Positions 5,004-10,009 of a DNA stretch of 10,009 bases are shown piece after piece. The notes below the pieces were generated by a model. The model was given only the letters and a program-made list of their open reading frames with translations. It ran no database searches and was not told where the DNA came from. The position numbers and the translations under genes are program-made. The first letter of the stretch is position 1; every line of letters starts with the position of its first letter. The stretch comes from CAIWXH01 sp964555675 (GTDB lineage Bacteria; Chloroflexota; Chloroflexia; Chloroflexales; Chloroflexaceae): contig CAZKTU010000241.1 in NCBI GenBank assembly GCA_964555675.1, positions 1-10,009 of the forward strand, written 5' to 3'.

Positions 5004-6299
5004 CTATTTACGGCGCGCCGGCAGGGTCTCGTACATCACCAATGCGACGATGATACCAGAGAGCAGGGTCAGCCCGCCGATTATACCGATCGCCCAGCTC
5101 AGGCCCAGAGCGTCGGCCAGCACCCCGGCGAGCAGGGCACCCAACGCGTAGCCCCCGTCGCGCCAGAGCCGGTAGACCCCCACCGCCGAGGCCCGCCAGC
5201 TCGGGTGGGCCACGTCGCCGATAGCTGCGAGCAGCGTCGGGTAGACCATCGCCGTGCCCAGGCCGAGCAGCGCCGCCCCGCCGGCCCAGGGCCAGAATCC
5301 ATAGGTCAGCATGATCAAGAAGATTCCACCGGCCTGGACCAGCATCCCGCTGGCGATCAGCCATTTCCGTCCAAGGTGGTCGGATAGGGCGCCGGTGCCG
5401 AGCTGGGCGAACCCCCAGACCGCCGGATAGATCGCCGCCAGCAGGCTCACCTCGCCGATTGAGAGCCCAGCTAGGGCGAAGTAGAGCGGAAACAGCCCCC
5501 AGGCCATCCCGTCGTTGAGGTTGTTGATCATCCCGGCCTGGCTCACGGAGAAGAGCGCCCGGTCCTTCCAGCTCGTCAGCAGCAGAATCTGCGTGAACGA
5601 GGGCTGCTCGGTGGCGCTAGTGTCGCTGTGGTGCTGGCGCGCCTCCACAGCTGCGTGGCCCCGCGACTCGCGGACGAAGAAGATCGAAAGCAGCAGCCCG
5701 GCGACGGCGAAGACTAGACCCAGCACGAAGGGTTGCGGGCGCAGGGCGTAGGTCGCCGCGAGGTAGCCCGCGCCGAGGGCGGCCAGCGCCACCGCGACGT
5801 AGCCGGCGGCCTCGTTCAGCCCCATCGCCAGGCCGCGGCGGGCCGGGCCCACCAGGTCGATCTTCATGATCACCGTGGTCGACCAGCACAGGCCCTGGTT
5901 GACACCGAGCAGCACGTTGGCGAAGATGATCCAGCCCCAGCTCGGCGCGAACATGATGATCAGCGGCACTGGTAGGCCGAACAGCCAGCCGGCGATCAGC
6001 ACGCCCTTGCGGCCAATGCGGTCGCTGAGCCGGCCGGCGAAAAGGTTGGAGAGGGCTTTGACGATGCCGAAGCTGGCGATGAAGCTGAGGATGGCGGTTC
6101 TGGAGGCCAGGCCAAACTCGCTCTCGGCCAGCAGCGGCAGGATGGCCCGCTCGATGCCGACCATGCCGCCGACAAAGGCATTGACCAACACCAGCAGCGA
6201 GAACTGGGCCCAGTTCTCGCGCAGGCCGAGGCGCGGCGCCGTGGCAGCCAGGCTGGGGTTAGGCGATGACGCTTCGCGTCGGCTAAAACGCCACCGCAC
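5004..6299 (-). CDS. MFS transporter
   Basis: A 431-residue integral membrane protein with about 12 helices. Motif A is present in both halves: GRLSDRIGRKG in the loop after helix 2, and GALSDHLGRKW in the equivalent loop of the C-terminal half, as expected for the major facilitator superfamily. A hydrophilic central loop (ESRGHAAVEARQHHSDTS) separates the halves. The GTG start at 6299 overlaps the end of the rhodanese-MBL gene by 17 bp and has AGGAG at 6309-6313, 9 bp upstream, so translation is probably coupled. The N-terminal 28 residues are polar and Arg-rich, so a later start is possible. As a member of a sulfur-handling operon it may export a sulfur oxyanion or a toxic organic compound; MFS sequence alone does not tell. 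Confidence 0.9.
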   Translation of the reverse strand: MRWRFSRREASSPNPSLAATAPRLGLRENWAQFSLLVLVNAFVGGMVGIERAILPLLAESEFGLASRTAILSFIASFGIVKALSNLFAGRLSDRIGRKGVLIAGWLFGLPVPLIIMFAPSWGWIIFANVLLGVNQGLCWSTTVIMKIDLVGPARRGLAMGLNEAAGYVAVALAALGAGYLAATYALRPQPFVLGLVFAVAGLLLSIFFVRESRGHAAVEARQHHSDTSATEQPSFTQILLLTSWKDRALFSVSQAGMINNLNDGMAWGLFPLYFALAGLSIGEVSLLAAIYPAVWGFAQLGTGALSDHLGRKWLIASGMLVQAGGIFLIMLTYGFWPWAGGAALLGLGTAMVYPTLLAAIGDVAHPSWRASAVGVYRLWRDGGYALGALLAGVLADALGLSWAIGIIGGLTLLSGIIVALVMYETLPARRK

Positions 6300-7272
6300 A
6301 GCGGTTGGCTCCTGCTTCGAGCGCGGTCGGGTCGCTGGGGAGCGCGGCCCCGGCTTCGTTTAGCGCGATGACCTCGGCGTGATTGGGCGGCGTGGGCGGA
6401 AGGCGGGACAGGATGGTGTGAACGAAGCTGTCCTCGTCGGCGGCAANNNNNNNNNNNNNNNNNNNNNNNNNNNNNNNNNNNNNNNNNNNNNNNNNNNNNN
6501 NNNNNNNNNNNNNNNNNNNNNNNNNNNNNNNNNNNNNNNNNNNNNNGGCTGCGTCGTCGAGCTGGTAGGTCACGCTCTCCGGCGTATGGCCGGGGGTGGC
6601 CAGCACGGTCAGGCGCGCAGCCCCGAGTGGGATGGTATCGCCGTCGTGAAGCGGCGTGAAGGGTGCGGCGAGGCGGTGCGCGGCCGGTAGCGCGAGCACG
6701 GCCCCGGCCTGCTCGGCCAGTTGGCGCGCCCGCGAGAGATGGTCGGCGTGGAGGTGGGTCTCCAGCACATGGCTGATGCGCCAGCCGTGCTGCTGCGCGA
6801 GGTCGAGATACACCGCCGGGCCGAGCGACGGGTCGATCACCGCGGCAATACCGGCGGCCCCGATGAGATAGGAGAGGCAGCCCTTGCCGGTGCGGCGCAC
6901 CTGGAGTACAGTTGCCGCGCTGCCCGGCACAGGGGTTGGGGCGCTGTTCCAGGCCAAGCTCCAATCGCGCATCCCACCGACAAGGGACAGTGCCTCCAGA
7001 CCGCGGGCGCGCAGCTGCTCGGCTGCGATCAAGCTGGTGCGCCCGGCGGCGCAGATCGTCACCACGGGCCGGTCGGCGGGGAGATCGACGTCAGCGAGCG
7101 CTGTGGGGTCGCCGGCCTTGAGCCGGTCGTAGGCGTCGACGTGCAGGCTGTTAGGAATAAACCACTCAGTCCGCTCGGCCGCGGGGCGCACGTCGAGCAG
7201 GGTGAGCGTAAGGCCCTGTTCCAGCCAGCTGCGCAGCGTCTCCACCGTCACGGTCGTGTCGGTCGTCGTCAT
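6283..7272 (-). CDS. Rhodanese-MBL fold fusion (persulfide dioxygenase-like), interrupted by gap
   Basis: Rhodanese domain first (about 10-108), with DVRPAAE and the active-site loop ICAAGRTS (Cys74). The metallo-beta-lactamase domain follows, with metal ligands THLHADH (His173, His175, Asp177, His178) and ATPGHTPESVTY (His229). ETHE1-type persulfide dioxygenases oxidise glutathione or low-molecular-weight persulfide to sulfite, and the rhodanese moves sulfane sulfur between thiols. After residue 242 the frame enters 100 N. It resumes with DEDSFVHTILSRLPPTPPNH and ends at TAG 6283. The missing part should hold the GDTLF-type Asp ligand and the last His ligand, so integrity cannot be verified. 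The start is the second of two ATGs (7272), 7 bp from GGGAG; 7275 is the alternative. The rhodanese-first order differs from the PDO-first fusions I know best (PRF, CstB). Confidence 0.87.
   Translation of the reverse strand: MTTTDTTVTVETLRSWLEQGLTLTLLDVRPAAERTEWFIPNSLHVDAYDRLKAGDPTALADVDLPADRPVVTICAAGRTSLIAAEQLRARGLEALSLVGGMRDWSLAWNSAPTPVPGSAATVLQVRRTGKGCLSYLIGAAGIAAVIDPSLGPAVYLDLAQQHGWRISHVLETHLHADHLSRARQLAEQAGAVLALPAAHRLAAPFTPLHDGDTIPLGAARLTVLATPGHTPESVTYQLDDAAXXXXXXXXXXXXXXXXXXXXXXXXXXXXXXXXXXAADEDSFVHTILSRLPPTPPNHAEVIALNEAGAALPSDPTALEAGANRCAVAF
6447..6546. other. Assembly gap (100 N) inside the rhodanese-MBL gene
   Basis: Exactly 100 N. Comparison with the known order of motifs in persulfide-dioxygenase-like proteins suggests about 80 residues (some 240 bp) are missing, so the gap is a placeholder and not to scale. 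The frame happens to be kept across it, which proves nothing about the true length. Confidence 0.95.
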
Positions 7273-7344
7273 CATTGTTCTCCCTGGAAGGCGGCGTCAA
7301 TGAGGCGTGCCCCATCCGGTATGTCGGCTGCAGCCCGTTCCGCA

Positions 7345-8031
7345 TTACGGACGACTAAGGCGGGCCGGCGCGGCGGCCGGCTCAAGCGGATAGCCGGCCA
7401 ACTGCCACTCGGCGACCCCCTCCTCAAGGCGGGCACCACGCCGGCCGCTGGCCACAACCAGGGTGAGGGCCTCGTCAGCGTAGACGCAGAGTGGGCCGCG
7501 GCAGTAGGTGACGATCAGGGGCTCTGTGGGCAGGTCGCTCAGCCGTGCGGGCAGCTCCTCCAGGGGCATCGAGGTCGCGCCGGCGAGGTGTCCGGCGGCG
7601 AACTCAAGGGCCGGGCGCACATCGAGCAGGAGCATCGCCCCGCTTGCGAGGCCAGCCCGCAGTTCGACTGGGCTCACGGTCGTAAACTGCCCCCTGGCCG
7701 GACGATAGGTATCCAGCGCGCGCGCCACCTCAGCGGACTGCTGGAGCGCCACGGTACGCAGCTCCACCCAGAGGCGGGCCACGGCCGGGTCAGCGAGGCG
7801 GTAGCGGATGGTGGTACCCTGGCGGTCGCCAATCACCAGCCCGGCGCGCTTGAGCCGCTGGAGGTGCTGCGAGGCGTTGGCGAGGCTCTGCGCGCTGGCC
7901 TCAGCGAGCTGCTCGACGCTACGCGGTCCCTGCACCAGCAGGTCGAGCAGCTCCAGACGGTGCGGGTTGGCGAGCGCCTGGGAGACCGCGCTGACCTGGG
8001 TGAAGAGCTGGTCTTTGGTCTGACGATCCAT
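7345..8031 (-). CDS. ArsR/SmtB-type regulator fused to a rhodanese domain
   Basis: A 228-residue repressor-like protein. An ArsR winged helix (about 10-80) shows LANPHRLELLDLLVQGPRSV, LAEASAQSLANASQHLQRLK (recognition region) and AGLVIGDRQGTTIRYRL (wing). A rhodanese domain (about 118-220) follows, with LLLDVRPALEFAAGHLAGA and the active loop YCRGPLCVYADEA. The only cysteines are Cys177 (catalytic position) and Cys182, both in the rhodanese loop; the helix positions used by metal-sensing ArsR proteins have none. This argues for sensing of sulfane sulfur or another thiol-reactive signal by the rhodanese rather than metal, an inference. It is first in the operon with rhodanese-MBL, MFS and phosphorylase. 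The ATG at 8031 has only a weak ribosome-binding site. An AT-rich inverted repeat and a consensus promoter upstream suggest autoregulation. Confidence 0.93.
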   Translation of the reverse strand: MDRQTKDQLFTQVSAVSQALANPHRLELLDLLVQGPRSVEQLAEASAQSLANASQHLQRLKRAGLVIGDRQGTTIRYRLADPAVARLWVELRTVALQQSAEVARALDTYRPARGQFTTVSPVELRAGLASGAMLLLDVRPALEFAAGHLAGATSMPLEELPARLSDLPTEPLIVTYCRGPLCVYADEALTLVVASGRRGARLEEGVAEWQLAGYPLEPAAAPARLSRP

Positions 8032-8039
8032 ATTCTTAT

Positions 8040-8059
8040 AATCAATAGATTTATTGATT
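8040..8059 (-). promoter_or_regulatory. AT-rich inverted-repeat operator of the ArsR-rhodanese operon
   Basis: AATCAATA (8040-8047) and TATTGATT (8052-8059) form a perfect 8-bp inverted repeat around GATT, in an AT-rich island within GC-rich DNA. AT-rich imperfect palindromes near the start of transcription are the usual targets of ArsR/SmtB proteins. It lies just downstream of the predicted start (about 8064) of the promoter at 8071-8099 and 8 bp before the ArsR start codon, so bound repressor would block transcription. Confidence 0.75.
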
Positions 8060-8070
8060 TAACCAGGTAC

Positions 8071-8099
8071 ACTATATGCTCTCAGCGCACCGCTGTCAA
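8071..8099 (-). promoter_or_regulatory. Consensus sigma-70 promoter of the ArsR-rhodanese operon
   Basis: On the minus strand, TTGACA (complement of 8094-8099) and TATAGT (complement of 8071-8076) are spaced by exactly 17 bp. Transcription would begin near 8064, giving a leader of about 33 bases that contains the inverted repeat at 8040-8059. Such a strong promoter fits a tightly repressed operon. Confidence 0.8.
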
Positions 8100-8145
8100 G
8101 GTGGGCGCGATGTAGAGTCTTGAGCGCGGTAGGCACCCTGGCCGT

Positions 8146-8703
8146 TCAGGCGATCGTCAGGGCTGGTCCTACCAGTCGGCGGAACAGCTCGTCCAGCTCC
8201 TCCGGGCTGTAGCCCCGCGGCGCATCGAGCCACCAGGTCAGCAGCCCGAGCAGGGCGCTGACGTAGTAGGCCACAGCCACCTCCGCCGGCACGGGGAGGT
8301 CTGAGCCGCGCTGGGCGAGATAGGCCCGCACATGCTCGCTGAGCAGCGTGTGCAGCGTGCGCGTGAGCAGGGCGCCGCTCGGCCGCCCGACCATCGCCTG
8401 GTACAGCGCCCGATGGGCATCGGTATGCTGGAACAGGGTCAGGCTGAGCGTCGTGAGCTTCGCGGGTCCCGCGCCGTCGACCGGGAGCGCGAGCACGCTC
8501 CGCAGCCGCTCGAAGGCGGCGTCCAGGAGGTCGTCCTTGTCACGGAAGTGGGCGTAGAAGGTCGAGCGCCCGACATCGGCCCGGTCGAGGATGTCCTGCA
8601 CGCTCAGCGCCTCGTAGCCGCGCTCAATAATCAGCGCGAGCAGCGCCTCGATCAGCAGCTGCCGCGTCCGGCGAACGCGTCGATCCGTCGGCTCTGTCTC
8701 CAC
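8146..8703 (-). CDS. TetR/AcrR-family transcriptional regulator
   Basis: A 185-residue protein with the TetR HTH near the N-terminus: RRTRQLLIEALLALIIERGY, then LSVQDILDRADVGRSTFYAHFRDKDDLLDAAF (about 34-65, helix-turn-helix with the FYAHF recognition stretch). A helical C-terminal ligand domain follows, including HRALYQAMVG and LLGLLTWWLDAPRGYSPEEL. TetR proteins repress until a small ligand binds. The start is placed at GTG 8703 (VETEPTDRR), preceded by GGGAGG; an in-frame ATG at 8817 would add 38 residues of unfolded-looking sequence and lie in the operator region. It is divergent from the methyltransferase gene, whose promoter carries a palindrome overlapping the transcription start, so that gene is the likely target. 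The effector is unknown. Its 3' end is separate from the ArsR operon promoter by 46 bp. Confidence 0.9.
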   Translation of the reverse strand: METEPTDRRVRRTRQLLIEALLALIIERGYEALSVQDILDRADVGRSTFYAHFRDKDDLLDAAFERLRSVLALPVDGAGPAKLTTLSLTLFQHTDAHRALYQAMVGRPSGALLTRTLHTLLSEHVRAYLAQRGSDLPVPAEVAVAYYVSALLGLLTWWLDAPRGYSPEELDELFRRLVGPALTIA

Positions 8704-8772
8704 CGCGCCTCCCGGTTGCGAACAGTTTGCCTCGCCCTGTCCCGTAGCGCACAATCGCCACAGGATTGGTTC

Positions 8773-8801
8773 TTGACGCCCCTGCGCCGGCTCAGTATAA
8801 C
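8773..8801 (+). promoter_or_regulatory. Sigma-70 promoter of the methyltransferase gene
   Basis: TTGACG (8773-8778) and TATAAC (8796-8801) with a 17-bp spacer, close to consensus. Transcription would start near 8808, immediately before or within the palindrome at 8809-8821. The leader to ATG 8875 would be about 65 bases. Confidence 0.7.
8794..8799 (-). promoter_or_regulatory. Candidate minus-strand -10 element for the TetR gene
   Basis: The complement of 8794-8799 reads TATACT, a good -10 hexamer overlapping the plus-strand -10 of the methyltransferase promoter. The matching minus-strand -35 is poor. It would place the TetR transcript start about 80 bases ahead of its GTG. If real, the two genes share one nearly symmetric -10 region. 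Confidence 0.35.
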
Positions 8802-8808
8802 CGAAACA

Positions 8809-8821
8809 GAACACCATGTTC
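8809..8821. promoter_or_regulatory. Palindromic operator, probable TetR-family binding site
   Basis: GAACACCATGTTC is a perfect 5-bp inverted repeat (GAACA/TGTTC) with a 3-base centre, located at the predicted methyltransferase transcription start. A similar 13-base element, GAATGTCACGTTC, follows at 8828-8840, 19 bp on, and ATAC/GTAT arms flank that second copy (8823-8844). The position between divergent TetR and target genes fits a TetR operator covering both promoters. Confidence 0.55.
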
Positions 8822-8874
8822 GATACAGAATGTCACGTTCGTATACCTGGCAGAGAGCTACGAAAGGAATAGCG

Positions 8875-9537
8875 ATGAGCAGGGCGACACACTGGCTGGT
8901 TGTGGGCGGGCTCGCGGTGGGCGGGGCAGCGTTGCTGGGGGGCGTCGTCCACCGGGCGGGGCACCGGCTGCTAGCCCATCACAACGACATGTTCGTCGGA
9001 GAGGGCAGCCGAGTGTACGCGCGCTGGGCGCCGCGGCTGGCGGGCGGGCTGTACCGCCGCGTGGCGGCCGAGGTCGCCGCCAGCCTCGCCGGGGGCGCGG
9101 TGCTCGACGTCGGCTGTGGGCCGGGGACGCTGGCCCTGGAGCTGGCGCGACGTGCGCCCGGCCTGACGATCACCGGGGTTGACATCTCGGCCGATATGGT
9201 CGCCGCGGCCCGCTCCGCCGCGGCGCAGGCAGGGCTCGGTGCGCAGCTACGCTTCGAGGCCGCCGACGGCGCGGCCCTGCCGTTTCCCGACGGCTCGGTC
9301 GACCTAGTGATCTCGACGCTGAGCATGCACCACTGGGAGCGCAAGGCCGCAGTGCTGGGGGAGCTGGCGCGGGTGGTGCGGCCCGGCGGGGAGATCCGCA
9401 TCTACGACGTGTGGCGGCCGGAGCTGCTCGCCGCTGCTGAGGGCCTCCCGCTCGCCGTGAGGGTCGAACCGATGGCGCTGTGGCTCGGCCCGCTGCCGCT
9501 GCCCGGCTTCCGCCGCTACACGCTCACCCGGCGTTAA
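8875..9537 (+). CDS. Membrane-anchored class I SAM-dependent methyltransferase
   Basis: A 220-residue protein. Residues 7-25 form one hydrophobic Gly/Ala/Val helix after a short SRATH leader, probably an uncleaved membrane anchor. The Methyltransf_11-type domain follows: motif I VLDVGCGPGTLALELA (76-91), the acidic end of strand 2 GVDIS (Asp103), motif III-like AADGAALPFPDGSVDLVIS, then STLSMHHW and LARVVRPGGEIRIYDV. The order is that of UbiE/Methyltransf_11 enzymes, which methylate small molecules such as quinones or lipids. The acceptor is not predictable; a membrane-located lipid-like or toxic hydrophobic substrate would fit the anchor. ATG 8875 follows AAAGGA; a longer open frame upstream crosses the promoter and the TetR gene and is a shadow. 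Its stop overlaps the convergent GNAT stop in TTAA. Confidence 0.9.
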   Translation: MSRATHWLVVGGLAVGGAALLGGVVHRAGHRLLAHHNDMFVGEGSRVYARWAPRLAGGLYRRVAAEVAASLAGGAVLDVGCGPGTLALELARRAPGLTITGVDISADMVAAARSAAAQAGLGAQLRFEAADGAALPFPDGSVDLVISTLSMHHWERKAAVLGELARVVRPGGEIRIYDVWRPELLAAAEGLPLAVRVEPMALWLGPLPLPGFRRYTLTRR

Positions 9538-10009
9538 GCGGCGGCCTCGTGCTTGGCAAACTCGCCTGATGCCGCGTGGATAGTGGATGGGAGCGCTGTC
9601 TCCCAGAGCTCCAGCCGGTCCACCTCGGCGAAGCCGGCCGAGCGGTAGAGCGCGAGTGGCGCCGCAGCGCCGCTGTCCACACCCAGCGTGGTCGAGTGTG
9701 CTCCGCGCCGGTGGAGGTGGGCGATCGCAGCGCCCAGGAGCGCCCGGCCGAGCCCGCGCCCGCGCCACTCGGGGACGGTCGTGAGGTTGGAGATCCAGGC
9801 GTACGGCACGCCGTCCGGGTTGCGCCCCGCTGGGTCGAACTGCGCATGGACGGTCCCCGCGATGTGCCCGGCGCGATCGACGGCGACAAGGAATCCCTCG
9901 CGCTGGCCGGCCAGGTCGCGCTCCAGGGCGCGGCGGGTGAGCGGGCGGAAGTTCCAGCTGCTCGCCCAGGCGTGGTTCAGAGCGTGGAGCAGCCGGCCCT
10001 CCTCGCCCG
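9534..10009 (-). CDS. GNAT N-acetyltransferase (mycothiol synthase-like), 5' partial
   Basis: The open frame runs to the window edge, giving about 158 codons of the C-terminal part; an internal GTG at 9809 is not the start. Visible blocks are LNHAWASSWNFRPLTRRALE, FLVAVDRAGHIAGTVHAQFD, then the acetyl-CoA-binding motif A in ISNLTTVPEWRGRGLGRALL with R-x-x-G-x-G/A as RGRGLG, and LGVDSGAAAPLALYRSAGFAEVDR near the end. The AlaTrpAla-x(3)-Trp-x-Phe-x-Pro-Leu block recalls the linker and second GNAT domain of mycothiol synthase (MshD) and related tandem-GNAT proteins. So the whole protein may be two GNAT domains long. An ordinary single-domain GNAT acetylating a small amine is the alternative. It converges on the methyltransferase with a 4-bp overlap. 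Confidence 0.85.
   Translation of the reverse strand, partial: GEEGRLLHALNHAWASSWNFRPLTRRALERDLAGQREGFLVAVDRAGHIAGTVHAQFDPAGRNPDGVPYAWISNLTTVPEWRGRGLGRALLGAAIAHLHRRGAHSTTLGVDSGAAAPLALYRSAGFAEVDRLELWETALPSTIHAASGEFAKHEAAA

Noticed and set aside
3929..5053. 374-codon plus-strand open frame opposite the phosphorylase
   Set aside because: Shadow frame without recognisable domains; the minus strand carries phosphorylase motifs over the same bases.
6447..6546. Apparent in-frame continuity of the MBL gene through the N run
   Set aside because: One chance in three for a placeholder gap; the true length is unknown and probably longer, so residues after the gap should not be numbered.
6721..8115. 464-codon plus-strand open frame opposite the rhodanese-MBL and ArsR genes
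   Set aside because: Antisense shadow; the opposite strand encodes two convincing multi-domain proteins, a promoter and an operator.
8704..8817. 38-residue N-terminal extension of the TetR protein to ATG 8817
   Set aside because: It would cover the operator and both promoters, and TetR proteins usually begin just before the HTH; GTG 8703 has GGGAGG upstream.
8332..8874. N-terminal extension of the methyltransferase frame
   Set aside because: It runs through the TetR gene and the promoter region; ATG 8875 has its own ribosome-binding site and the extension has no domain.
1..10009. tRNA/rRNA genes, insertion sequences, CRISPR arrays, att sites
   Set aside because: Scanned for cloverleaf-like tracts, transposase motifs, regular spaced repeats and long direct repeats by eye; none found.

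Overview
This is a GC-rich bacterial window of densely packed genes, broken by two runs of exactly 100 N (2034-2133 and 6447-6546). Both look like scaffold placeholders rather than measured distances. The gene content fits a high-GC Chloroflexota or actinobacterial-like genome: an ArsR-rhodanese fusion, a rhodanese-MBL fusion, MerB, a UPF0060 protein and a mycothiol-synthase-like GNAT. I cannot place the organism from sequence alone. Chloroflexota is a guess.

Layout. Bases 1-929 (+) hold the end of a VOC (glyoxalase/bleomycin-resistance) protein and a complete organomercurial lyase, merB, 11 bp apart. Bases 1069-2033 (+) encode an FAD-dependent aromatic-type monooxygenase cut off by the first gap. 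Beyond the gap, a MerR-family regulator (-, C-terminus lost) faces a (+) cluster: a small protein with a Cys-Cys-Pro-Phe motif, a two-helix cysteine-rich membrane protein, a terminator, and a second gene for a paralogous CCPF protein. Each CCPF gene has its own MerR-type promoter (TTGACT, 19-bp spacer, TACnnT), and the two promoters are near copies. I read this as a MerR-controlled, probably soft-metal (possibly mercury) response module of undescribed small thiol proteins. It is the most interesting part of the window. A UPF0060 (YnfA-type) membrane protein follows.

Bases 4172-8031 (-) form a likely four-gene operon read from 8031 downwards: ArsR-rhodanese regulator, rhodanese-MBL fusion (persulfide-dioxygenase-like, interrupted by the second gap), MFS transporter and nucleoside phosphorylase. 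A consensus sigma-70 promoter (TTGACA, 17 bp, TATAGT) and an AT-rich perfect inverted repeat precede it, suggesting a sulfane-sulfur-sensing switch with persulfide disposal and export.

Bases 8146-9537 hold a TetR-family repressor (-) divergent from a membrane-anchored class I SAM methyltransferase (+). A strong promoter and a palindromic operator lie between them. The window ends in a GNAT acetyltransferase (-) whose stop codon overlaps that of the methyltransferase in a shared TTAA.

Taken together, the window looks like a stress-defence neighbourhood for thiophilic metals, reactive sulfur and xenobiotics, with four regulator or operator systems in 10 kb. No mercuric reductase (merA), merP or canonical merT is visible. 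No RNA genes, insertion sequences or CRISPR arrays were seen.
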